Assembly: GCF_002115785.1 (NCBI RefSeq)
Contig: NZ_JFJY01000008.1
Location: forward strand, 124,001-188,000
Reading direction: 5' to 3'
Source of the DNA: Thalassospira sp. MCCC 1A03138
GTDB lineage: Bacteria; Pseudomonadota; Alphaproteobacteria; Rhodospirillales; Thalassospiraceae
Length of the DNA: 64,000 nucleotides
Position 1 is the first letter of the stretch; the number at the start of each line of letters is the position of its first letter. The position numbers and the translations under genes are program-made. Of the stretch, positions 28,996 through 36,439 are shown in pieces. Under the pieces are notes generated by a model. The model was not told the origin of the DNA and searched no databases. It saw only the letters and a list, made by a program, of their open reading frames with translations.

Positions 28996-29018
28996 AATTC
29001 ATGAAATATCGAATTATA
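28994..29018 (-). promoter_or_regulatory. Putative ArsR operator and -10 box of the ars operon
   Basis: Perfect 7-bp inverted arms (28994-29000 ATAATTC, 29011-29017 GAATTAT) flank a 10-nt spacer. The minus strand carries TATAAT at 29013-29018, placing transcription start near 29006, only about ten nt before arsR. The left arm overlaps the arsR ATG. No good -35 box was found. Confidence 0.55.
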
Positions 29019-29143
29019 AAGACAGGTGCAATCAAAAATGCACCACTACCGATCTTATATCGCAACAAAAAGACCGCCCCGGTTGTCCACGACGGCCTTT
29101 TCTTCATATCCGTCCCAGACAGATCCGGCGGATCGGACGGTAT

Positions 29144-31105
29144 TCATGCTTCTGCTTTCTGGCCCCGCTTACCCATCGATTTGCGCGTTCGTTTCTGCTG
29201 ATACATGCTGTCATCAGCAAGCCCAAGCAGCGCCATAACCTCGGTCGTGTCGCCGGGGAAGACGGCAAAACCGATACTGGCCCTGACGCTGACGGTCACC
29301 GTATCGATATCCATATTGCGTTGAAGGGCGGCGGAGATTTTCTGGCTGATCCAGTCGACCTCATCCCTGCTTTTAAGGGCGTCGACAATCACGGCAAACT
29401 CGTCCCCGCCAAGTCTTGCGACCGTGTCGCCCTGACGGACCGTATTTTTGATCCGCTGCCCGACCTTGGTCAGGACCACATCGCCAACCTCGTGTCCATA
29501 GCGGTCATTGATCGGCTTGAACCCGTCAAGATCGATATAGAGCACGGCAATCATGTGGCCTTCGCTTTCGGCATGCCTGCAGGCAACATCAAGCCGATCT
29601 TCAAACAGCAACCGGTTGGGAAGCCCGGTCAGGGCATCGTGATTGGCCTGCCGCCAAAGTTCCTGCGCATTTTCCATATGGCGCGAAATATCAAACCCCG
29701 TCTCGACAAAGCTGACCGCCCCGCCATCGGCATGACCAATCGCACTGATGACCACATTGACATAAAAGAAATTGCCATCCTTGCGCCGGTTACGAACCTC
29801 CCCCTCCCAGGTGCCATTCGCACGTGCCGCCATCAGTATTTCGTCAAGCTCGGCAGCATTTTCACGTTCGGCGCGCAAGAAAGACAGGGACCGGCCGATG
29901 GCCTCGTTGGGCAGATAGCCGGTCATGGCGGTAAAGCCCGGATTGACCTTGGTGATCAAGCCTGTCTCGTCCGTGACGACAACGCTGTTCTTCGATGTTT
30001 TCAGAACCTCGGACGATAGGCGCGCATCAAAGCTGTCTGCCAGTTGCCGTTGGCGCGTCCATGCATAGGCCGCACTTCCAACCGCAATCAAAATCAGGAA
30101 TGCTGCGGACACCGTGATCAACATCGAACGTTGCGGCCACAAAAGATCATCCAGCACGTTTGAAGAAATCCATGCCCCGACAAACAGATCAAGCCGACCT
30201 TCGCTGCTTTCACCATTGCCGAAAATCACCGAAAGCGACCGGCTGCTGTCGCGCATCAGAAACATGTCCGATACGCCAAGCTGACGCAGGGTGAAAAGCC
30301 CCCTGTCCGTCGAAAAACTTTCCAGTCCCAGCCGGATATTCTCCCACGCATCGCCAAACCGGTCGGCAAATGTCACGGGTTTTTCCGAAAGCAGCATCGA
30401 CCAGTTTTCATCCTCGCGCCCGCCGCGGATCCAGTTGCCCGCCTGATCAAGCACAAACGCGTGTGATCCCGCAACCGCAAGCGGGGCCAGAACATCATCA
30501 AGCAAGGGGGCGGCACGCAGGTTCAGAACCACAACACCCTGCCGCTCCCCAAACCGGTCAAATACCGGTGCCGAAAGCCGGATTACCGGTTTGATCGGCT
30601 GTTCGATTTCGCCGTATTCCCGATTAAGATCGATGCCAGAGATATAAACCGTGCCGCGCGGCGCACGCGCAGCCTGCGCAAAATAAGGACGCTTCGCCTT
30701 GTTCTGGAGATCACGGCCCGGCACCTGATAAGGCACTCCACCACCGTAATTCACCCGAACGACCTCGTCGCCCGCCATATCCAGAAACCGGATCTGATCG
30801 TAAACAATCCGGCGTTGCGCAAACAGGACATATTCCTCGGCCAGCCGATCGGTTGACGATATCCCGGCAAACACCGCATCAAGGCTGGGGCTTTCCGACA
30901 GGATCAGAAGGTCAGAAACCACATTGCCGATCTTTTCCTGCAAAACCGATATCGACTTGTCGAGATTGTATTCCTGCTGCCCTGATATGACCTTAAGCCG
31001 CGTTGCGCTGCCATCCCATGCGACAAACGACACCAGCAGCACAAAAACCGCGCAAAGCGGTATGAAACAAACCAGAAACGATTTGATATGCCCCGATCGG
31101 ATCAT
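29144..31105 (-). CDS. Membrane diguanylate cyclase with periplasmic sensor, PAS and GGDEF domains
   Basis: A 653-residue c-di-GMP synthase. TM1 is about 6-30 (SFLVCFIPLCAVFVLLV), followed by a large periplasmic Cache-like sensor (about 31-320), TM2 about 325-350 (SMLITVSAAFLILIAVG), a PAS domain (about 365-480, FFYVNVVISAIG), and GGDEF (about 485-640). The active site is intact (RLGGDEFAV, 566-570) and the inhibitory I-site RQGD lies five residues before it. No EAL domain. ATG 31105 is chosen because it starts the first helix; the ribosome site spacing is short. Confidence 0.9.
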   Translation of the reverse strand: MIRSGHIKSFLVCFIPLCAVFVLLVSFVAWDGSATRLKVISGQQEYNLDKSISVLQEKIGNVVSDLLILSESPSLDAVFAGISSTDRLAEEYVLFAQRRIVYDQIRFLDMAGDEVVRVNYGGGVPYQVPGRDLQNKAKRPYFAQAARAPRGTVYISGIDLNREYGEIEQPIKPVIRLSAPVFDRFGERQGVVVLNLRAAPLLDDVLAPLAVAGSHAFVLDQAGNWIRGGREDENWSMLLSEKPVTFADRFGDAWENIRLGLESFSTDRGLFTLRQLGVSDMFLMRDSSRSLSVIFGNGESSEGRLDLFVGAWISSNVLDDLLWPQRSMLITVSAAFLILIAVGSAAYAWTRQRQLADSFDARLSSEVLKTSKNSVVVTDETGLITKVNPGFTAMTGYLPNEAIGRSLSFLRAERENAAELDEILMAARANGTWEGEVRNRRKDGNFFYVNVVISAIGHADGGAVSFVETGFDISRHMENAQELWRQANHDALTGLPNRLLFEDRLDVACRHAESEGHMIAVLYIDLDGFKPINDRYGHEVGDVVLTKVGQRIKNTVRQGDTVARLGGDEFAVIVDALKSRDEVDWISQKISAALQRNMDIDTVTVSVRASIGFAVFPGDTTEVMALLGLADDSMYQQKRTRKSMGKRGQKAEA

Positions 31106-31263
31106 GCCTCTGAACTTCTCAACCTGTTTGTTCGTTTTATCTAAATGGGAACGGTCGCAAAAATTACACCGCCTACCCGTAAAAGTTCCACCCCCGATCC
31201 CTGAGGACAATACCCCGCCCCACCTGACAGACAAGTCGCAAACAGCCATATCGATTCTTCACC

Positions 31264-31287
31264 TTCCTGACATGAGCCTGTCAGGAA
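31264..31287. promoter_or_regulatory. Perfect inverted repeat upstream of lysE
   Basis: Nine-bp arms (31264-31272 TTCCTGACA, 31279-31287) flank a 6-nt spacer, between the divergent cyclase and LysE genes. There is no T-run, so an operator is more likely than a terminator. The cognate regulator is unknown. Confidence 0.4.
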
Positions 31288-31346
31288 CGCCCTGCTAGTT
31301 TAGCCCTGCCGATCAAATGGTTCGGCGGATAAATTACGAGCGCCCC

Positions 31347-31994
31347 ATGACATATGCTGAAAATCTCTGGCTGTTCTTTGTTCTGCTGTCGGGCATCATC
31401 ATTGTGCCCGGCATGGATATGTTTTTCGTTATTGCCAATTCCCTGACCGGCGGCAAACGTGCCGGGTTGTCGGCCACCGCCGGGATCATGCTGGGCGGGG
31501 TGTATCACACGCTGCTGGGTGCCATCGGCATCAGCGCGCTTCTCGCCATCGCGCCATGGCTTTTGAATGCCATGCTGTTTGCCGGGGCGGCCTATATGGT
31601 CTGGATCGGCATCACGCTGTTGCGCAGTGCCATCACGGTGGAACGCATCCGGGCGGCCAGAACCGCATCGCTTTGGGTCGCATTTCGCCAGGGCATGATC
31701 ACCTGCATGCTCAATCCCAAGGCCTATCTGTTCATTTTCGCGGTCTATCCGCAATTCATCCGCCCGCATTACGGGCCACTATGGTCACAGGCGCTGGTCA
31801 TGGGGATCATGACGGCCGCCGTACAGCTTGCGGTTTATGGCGCGCTGGCCCTTGCGGCCGGGACCAGCCGTAACCTGATTACCGGCAATCCGGTGGCAAC
31901 GATTTTCATCGGGCGGACGGCTGGTTTGGTGCTTATCGGTGTTGCCCTTCTGACCGCGTGGCGGGGCATGGCGACAACCGGGATCAACTTTTGA
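31347..31994 (+). CDS. LysE/RhtB family exporter
   Basis: A 215-residue inner-membrane exporter with about six helices. The family signature near the start is GIIIVPGMDMFFVIANSLTGG, followed by KRAGLSATAGIMLGG; the middle has FRQGMITCMLNPKAYLF. Members export amino acids or related small molecules; substrate cannot be predicted. ATG 31347 starts where the family normally starts, though ATG 31317 is also open. The -35 box of the next gene follows directly after its stop. Confidence 0.87.
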   Translation: MTYAENLWLFFVLLSGIIIVPGMDMFFVIANSLTGGKRAGLSATAGIMLGGVYHTLLGAIGISALLAIAPWLLNAMLFAGAAYMVWIGITLLRSAITVERIRAARTASLWVAFRQGMITCMLNPKAYLFIFAVYPQFIRPHYGPLWSQALVMGIMTAAVQLAVYGALALAAGTSRNLITGNPVATIFIGRTAGLVLIGVALLTAWRGMATTGINF

Positions 31995-32043
31995 TTGACA
32001 GGGCGGTGTGGCCTGATCAATACTTAACCTCATGGTTAAGTAT
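31995..32043 (+). promoter_or_regulatory. Promoter and operator overlapping the arsR-like start codon
   Basis: A consensus -35 TTGACA is at 31995-32000. A perfect 10-bp inverted repeat (32020-32029 with 32034-32043, spacer TCAT) covers the -10 region and the ATG at 32032. A start 18-bp spacer plus -10 later falls at about the A of ATG, so the mRNA may be leaderless. No Shine-Dalgarno is present. Confidence 0.6.
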
Positions 32044-32403
32044 CAAGAAGCCGAACTGAACGACATTTTTGCCGCCCTTGCCGATCCAACCCGCCGTGCG
32101 CTTCTGGCGCGGCTGGAGACGGAAGAAAACCTGTCGGTCAGTGAACTGGCGCGACCGTTTCACGTTTCGCTGCCTGCGGTGATGAAACATCTGGATGTTC
32201 TGTCCGATGCCGGGCTGATTGCGCGGCAAAAGACCGGACGGACGGTCAATGTGCGCCTGAATGCCGAACCGATGGAGCACGCCATGGAATGGCTGGCCCG
32301 CTATCAGCGCTTCTGGTCGCACAAACTCGATCAGCTTGCCGCGTTCCTTGAACAAGAAGATGACGACGCCATCAAAACCGAAAAGAAGCAGGATAGGGAA
32401 TGA
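32032..32403 (+). CDS. ArsR-family regulator paired with an AHSA1-type protein
   Basis: A 123-residue winged-helix regulator (IFAALADPTRRALLARL, LSVSELARPFHVSLPAVMKHLDVL). It has no Cys metal site, so it belongs to the non-metal ArsR group common next to START/AHSA1 proteins. Its stop overlaps the next start (ATGA). A palindrome spanning its own start codon indicates autorepression. Ligand unknown. Confidence 0.9.
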   Translation: MVKYQEAELNDIFAALADPTRRALLARLETEENLSVSELARPFHVSLPAVMKHLDVLSDAGLIARQKTGRTVNVRLNAEPMEHAMEWLARYQRFWSHKLDQLAAFLEQEDDDAIKTEKKQDRE

Positions 32404-32861
32404 TGCCCGATACAACATCAGACAAGCCGAGCCTGATGATCCGGCGCCGGATTGCGGCCCCACCGTCAAAGGTTTACGCCGCATGGACCCAGCCCGAAAA
32501 ACTCGCCAGATGGTGGGGACCGGAGGGTTGCGAGATGATTGATGCCAGCATCGACGTCCGGACCGGCGGCACCTTCCGCATCCGTTTCAAGGAACCGGGG
32601 CCCGATGGTGAAATCCACGATGTCAGCGGCACCTATGATGCAGTTGAAGCCGATGCAAAGCTGTCCTTTTCCTGGCAATGGATCACCATGCCCGAACGCA
32701 AATCGCATGTGACCCTGACCTTTATGGCCGAGGATCACGGGGCGGCGACCATATTAACCCTCCATCACACGCAGTTCTTTGACGAGGCTGCGCGTGATGG
32801 GCATCAGAAAGGCTGGAGCAGTACGCTTGACAAGCTTGAAGCCTATTGCACCTCGGCATGA
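32400..32861 (+). CDS. SRPBCC (AHSA1-like) domain protein
   Basis: A 153-residue helix-grip protein of the activator-of-Hsp90-like branch. It shows the usual start LMIRRRIAAPPSKVYAAWTQPEKLARWWGP and the closing HxGxxxxLDKLEAY-type helix (DGHQKGWSSTLDKLEAY). Such proteins bind small hydrophobic ligands. ATGA overlap with the ArsR gene means coupled translation; in this gene pair the SRPBCC protein is thought to be the regulated partner. ATG 32403 is an alternative start. Confidence 0.88.
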   Translation: MMPDTTSDKPSLMIRRRIAAPPSKVYAAWTQPEKLARWWGPEGCEMIDASIDVRTGGTFRIRFKEPGPDGEIHDVSGTYDAVEADAKLSFSWQWITMPERKSHVTLTFMAEDHGAATILTLHHTQFFDEAARDGHQKGWSSTLDKLEAYCTSA

Positions 32862-32878
32862 GGTTGCCCCGATTTCAG

Positions 32879-32902
32879 TCTTGACCTCAACCATGGTCAA
32901 GA
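32879..32902 (+). promoter_or_regulatory. Inverted repeat with -35-like box before the DHA2 exporter
   Basis: Perfect 8-bp arms (32879-32886 TCTTGACC, 32895-32902 GGTCAAGA) with an 8-nt spacer. TTGACC inside the left arm could be a -35 box. The arrangement is like MerR- or TetR-type operators before drug exporters; the regulator is not adjacent. Confidence 0.45.
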
Positions 32903-33000
32903 TCCCAACATCACGCCGAAGAACAACCGCATAATAAATTCCGCGATGCCCCAATCCATTGCGGCCTGCGCCACCATAAGAAATACTGGAAACACAAGAC

Positions 33001-34650
33001 ATGAGCGCCCCGAATAGCCCCGTCGCGTCACCAACCGACGATACCGCCCAGACCGACAACAAGGCCACCCGCCGCGAATGGATCGGCCTTCTGGTGCTGA
33101 CCCTGCCGTGCCTTCTGATCGCGATGGATATGACGGTTCTGCATCTTGCCGTACCGGCCCTGACCGCAAGCCTGAACCCGACAAGTGACCAGTTGCTTTG
33201 GATTGTCGATATCTATGGCTTCTTCATTGCCGGGTCGCTGATCACCATGGGCACCCTGGGTGACCGGATCGGTCGGCGTAAATTGCTGATGATCGGCGGT
33301 GGCTGCTTTGGTGCGGCCTCCGTACTTGCCGCCTTTTCCGATACGCCGGAAATGCTGATTTTCGCCCGGGGTGTGCTGGGCATTGCCGGGGCGACGCTGA
33401 TGCCTTCGACCCTGTCGCTGATCCGGTCCATGTTCCACAATGACAAGGAACGGTCCTTTGCGATTGCCGCATGGATGACGACCTTCATGGTCGGCACCGC
33501 TGCCGGGCCGCTTCTGGGCGGACTTGTTCTCAGCTATTTCTGGTGGGGCGCTGTTTTCCTGCTCAATGTGCCGGTGATGGGGCTTTTGCTGATTGTCGCC
33601 CCGATCCTTCTGCCCGAACACAAGGCAGAAAGCTTTGGCCGGCTTGACCTGTTCAGTGCTGCCCTGTCGCTTGGCTCGGTTCTGGCGATCATTTACGGGG
33701 TCAAGGTCATTGCCGCCTATGGCTTTGGCAGTGATGCGCTTGCCGCCCTTGTCTTTGGCCTGCTTGGCGCATGGGTTTTCATCCGCCGTCAGCGCAAGCT
33801 TGCCGATCCATTGCTGGATCTTGATCTGCTCAAACAGAAAACCATCGCACTTCCCATCGTCATTCAGACCGCGGTGATCTTTGCCGGTATGGCTTATTTC
33901 CTGTTCCTGTCCCAGGCCCTGCAACTGGTCATCGGCCTTACGCCGATCCAAGCCGGGCTTTCGATGTTGCCCGCAACTGTCGCCGGTATTGTCGGCTCGA
34001 TGGGGGCGCCGGTCCTTATGGGCCGGTTCAAACCGGGACAGGTGATGACCGGTGCCCTGATCCTGACCGCGGCTGGCTTTGGCATGCTGTCATGGCCGGG
34101 CAGCGTCGTCAGCCTTTATGTCCTTGTGGCTGGTGCGACGATCTTCTCGCTTGGCATTACGCCGGTTGCGATGATCTGTACGGATATGGTGGTGGCATCG
34201 GCCCCGTCTGATCGGGCCGGATCGGCAGCGGCGATGTCGGAAACAAGTGCGGAGCTTGGCGGTGCGCTTGGCATCGCCATTCTGGGCAGTGTCGGTACCG
34301 CGATCTATCGCGATGTCATGATCGAAGCCGTACCGACCTGGATCGGGAACGAGGCCGCAGACGCCATCCGCAGCACATTGGGCGGGGCGGTCAATGCATT
34401 GCACGATCTTCCTGCGACAATATCATCGGACATTTTGCCACTGGCGCGCGCGGCCTTTACGGACGGTTTGCAGGTTATTTCGATTATCTGCACAATTTTG
34501 ATGGTTTTATCGGCGATTGGCACCCTGTTCGCGTTGCGCGATGCGCGTTGTGACACAAATAACGATGATGGGACCGATGGGGTAAATGGCGATACCCCTT
34601 ACGACCCGGCCATCAAACAGGCAGCCTGCGCCACCGGAAATGTGGAGTAA
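33001..34650 (+). CDS. MFS drug exporter, DHA2 family (SmvA/QacA-like, 14 TM)
   Basis: A 549-residue major facilitator with about 14 hydrophobic segments. The DHA2 motif near TM1 is IAMDMTVLHLAVPAL, motif A is GTLGDRIGRRKLL, and motif C-like GTAAGPLLGGLVL follows in TM5. The late pattern DRAGSAAAMSETSAELGGALGIAI is typical of SmvA/QacA exporters of cationic biocides. A GNAT gene follows after 5 nt. Confidence 0.9.
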   Translation: MSAPNSPVASPTDDTAQTDNKATRREWIGLLVLTLPCLLIAMDMTVLHLAVPALTASLNPTSDQLLWIVDIYGFFIAGSLITMGTLGDRIGRRKLLMIGGGCFGAASVLAAFSDTPEMLIFARGVLGIAGATLMPSTLSLIRSMFHNDKERSFAIAAWMTTFMVGTAAGPLLGGLVLSYFWWGAVFLLNVPVMGLLLIVAPILLPEHKAESFGRLDLFSAALSLGSVLAIIYGVKVIAAYGFGSDALAALVFGLLGAWVFIRRQRKLADPLLDLDLLKQKTIALPIVIQTAVIFAGMAYFLFLSQALQLVIGLTPIQAGLSMLPATVAGIVGSMGAPVLMGRFKPGQVMTGALILTAAGFGMLSWPGSVVSLYVLVAGATIFSLGITPVAMICTDMVVASAPSDRAGSAAAMSETSAELGGALGIAILGSVGTAIYRDVMIEAVPTWIGNEAADAIRSTLGGAVNALHDLPATISSDILPLARAAFTDGLQVISIICTILMVLSAIGTLFALRDARCDTNNDDGTDGVNGDTPYDPAIKQAACATGNVE

Positions 34651-34655
34651 TCACA

Positions 34656-35345
34656 ATGCGAAGTCCGGAACTCCCCCCAAGACTTGAAAGCAAGCGTTTC
34701 ATCCTGCGCGATTTCACGCCCTCGGATCGGGCGGCGTTTGTCGCCTATCAGATGGATGAACGGTATCGCGCCCTTTACGGTACTGCTGATAACGACGGCA
34801 CGCGCGCCAGCAGCAATGCGCTGTTTGACCGGTTCCTTGCATGGCAGGAAGAACAGCCGCGGCGCAATTTTCAGGTCGGGATTTTTGATAAATCGTCGGG
34901 CGATCTGCTTGGCTGTGTCGGCCTGCGTGGCAAGGACCTGCCGGTGGATAGCGCGATTTTCGGGATCGAGCTGTCGCCGAGCCATTGGGGGCGTTACCGC
35001 GCAGCCATCGAGGCCAGCACGATGATGATCGCCTTTGGTTTCCGCGAGCTTGATCTTGCGTCGATCATGGGCGTTACGGCCAGCGACAATAAACGCATTG
35101 CCCGTCTGGCTGACTGGTTCGGGGCCGAAGTCGTGGCAGAACGCCATGGGTCGGAAAATTCCCCCGAATGGACCACCGAATGCGGGACCGCAAAGGTCGA
35201 CTGGTCCCTGAAACGTACGATTTGGGACCATGGCAGACCCGATGCATATCCCCGCACCGGTCATGACAGCTTTATCTATGCCAACTGCAATCACAAAACC
35301 GGTACTAACGCTGAGATGCAAAAACAGGCCTGCGAGGGAATGTAA
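34656..35345 (+). CDS. GNAT acetyltransferase (RimJ/RimL-like)
   Basis: A 229-residue N-acetyltransferase of the Acetyltransf_3 type. It begins with ESKRFILRDFTPSDRAAFVAY; the acetyl-CoA region is ELSPSHWGRYRAAIEASTMM, with Arg/Tyr replacing the usual Gly-rich loop in part, and VTASDNKRIARLADWFG closes the fold. It is downstream of and probably co-transcribed with the DHA2 exporter (GGAG ribosome site). Substrate unknown; the C-terminal tail of about 45 residues is not typical. Confidence 0.85.
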   Translation: MRSPELPPRLESKRFILRDFTPSDRAAFVAYQMDERYRALYGTADNDGTRASSNALFDRFLAWQEEQPRRNFQVGIFDKSSGDLLGCVGLRGKDLPVDSAIFGIELSPSHWGRYRAAIEASTMMIAFGFRELDLASIMGVTASDNKRIARLADWFGAEVVAERHGSENSPEWTTECGTAKVDWSLKRTIWDHGRPDAYPRTGHDSFIYANCNHKTGTNAEMQKQACEGM

Positions 35346-35500
35346 GTCAGATCCGATCGGATGGACATATGGCCGGTAAAATGGCCTGCCCCAACTGATC
35401 GGTGCCTGATGCCTGCTTGAATTGCCCACCCATTTCCCGGACGACACGTATTTGCATTGCCTTTTGATCAGCGCGCCAACCGATCAACAAGGAGAATATG

Positions 35501-36229
35501 ATGAAACGCCCCGAAATCGTCTCTCGCGCGGAATGGCTTGATGCCCGCAAGGCGCATCTTGCAAGGGAAAAGGAACATATGCGCGCCTATGACCGCCTGT
35601 GCGAGGAACGCCGTGCCCTGCCATGGGTGCGGGTGGACAAGGATTATGTCTTTGACACGCCGGACGGTGAAAAATCGCTGGCCGATCTGTTTGATGGCCG
35701 CAACCAGCTTATTGTCTATCACTTCATGTTTGGCCCCGGCTGGAAAGAGGGCTGTGTCGGTTGTTCATTCCTTGCCGATCACTTTGACGGTGCCAACCTC
35801 CATCTCAAACATCATGACGTGACACTCGCGGTCGTTTCGCGGGCCCCGCTTGCGGAATTTAAGGATTTCAAGAAACGGATGGGCTGGAACTTCTCCTGGT
35901 TTTCTTCGGCGGGATCGGATTTCAATTACGATTTCGATGCGTCGTTTCGCCCTGATGACGTCAAATCCGGCACCGCGACCTATAACTACGCGCCCTATAC
36001 CGGCAATATGGAAGACCTTCACGGCGAAAGCGTCTTTGTCCGTGATCCCGACAGCGGCGAGATTTTCCACACCTATTCCAGTTACGCCCGCGCCGGTGAT
36101 GCCCTGATCGGGGCGCACGCCTTCCTTGACATGACACCCTTTGGCCGTAACGAGGACGGAGTGATGGACTGGGTCAAGCTGCATGATCAGTACGAGGAAT
36201 ACCAACCCGTGCATTCCTGCTGTCACTGA
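35501..36229 (+). CDS. DUF899 family thioredoxin-like protein
   Basis: A 242-residue thioredoxin-fold protein of the DUF899 family. Landmarks are SRAEWLDARKAHLAREKE, FMFGPGWKEGCVGCSFLAD (Cys-Val-Gly-Cys, a possible redox pair), and FSSAGSDFNYDF; it ends in a Cys-Cys (HSCCH). ATG 35501 has GGAG at 6 nt; the ATG at 35498 is closer than ideal. Function unknown, thought to be redox related. Confidence 0.88.
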   Translation: MKRPEIVSRAEWLDARKAHLAREKEHMRAYDRLCEERRALPWVRVDKDYVFDTPDGEKSLADLFDGRNQLIVYHFMFGPGWKEGCVGCSFLADHFDGANLHLKHHDVTLAVVSRAPLAEFKDFKKRMGWNFSWFSSAGSDFNYDFDASFRPDDVKSGTATYNYAPYTGNMEDLHGESVFVRDPDSGEIFHTYSSYARAGDALIGAHAFLDMTPFGRNEDGVMDWVKLHDQYEEYQPVHSCCH

Positions 36230-36439
36230 TCAGGCTGCTCTGACATTTGCCTTACGGGTATTGCCTCCCCCTTATCGGTGCTGGGGCAATACCCATTAAT
36301 ATCCCCCGCCCCCATCAAACGGGCGCAATCCCATACACTCCTGTAAAGACAAGACAATTCTCTTTTTCGCGCTATGATGGCGGAAATAATCGCGGATAAA
36401 AATCCGCCCCCGCACGAGCAATGCGAAAAAGAGGATTAC

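Noticed and set aside
29040-29110. Possible terminator between arsR and the diguanylate cyclase
   Set aside because: The stem is broken by several mismatches and I could not draw a convincing hairpin.
33028-33951. 307-codon frame opposite the DHA2 exporter
   Set aside because: Highly charged, Gln/His-rich antisense translation typical of a membrane-protein shadow.
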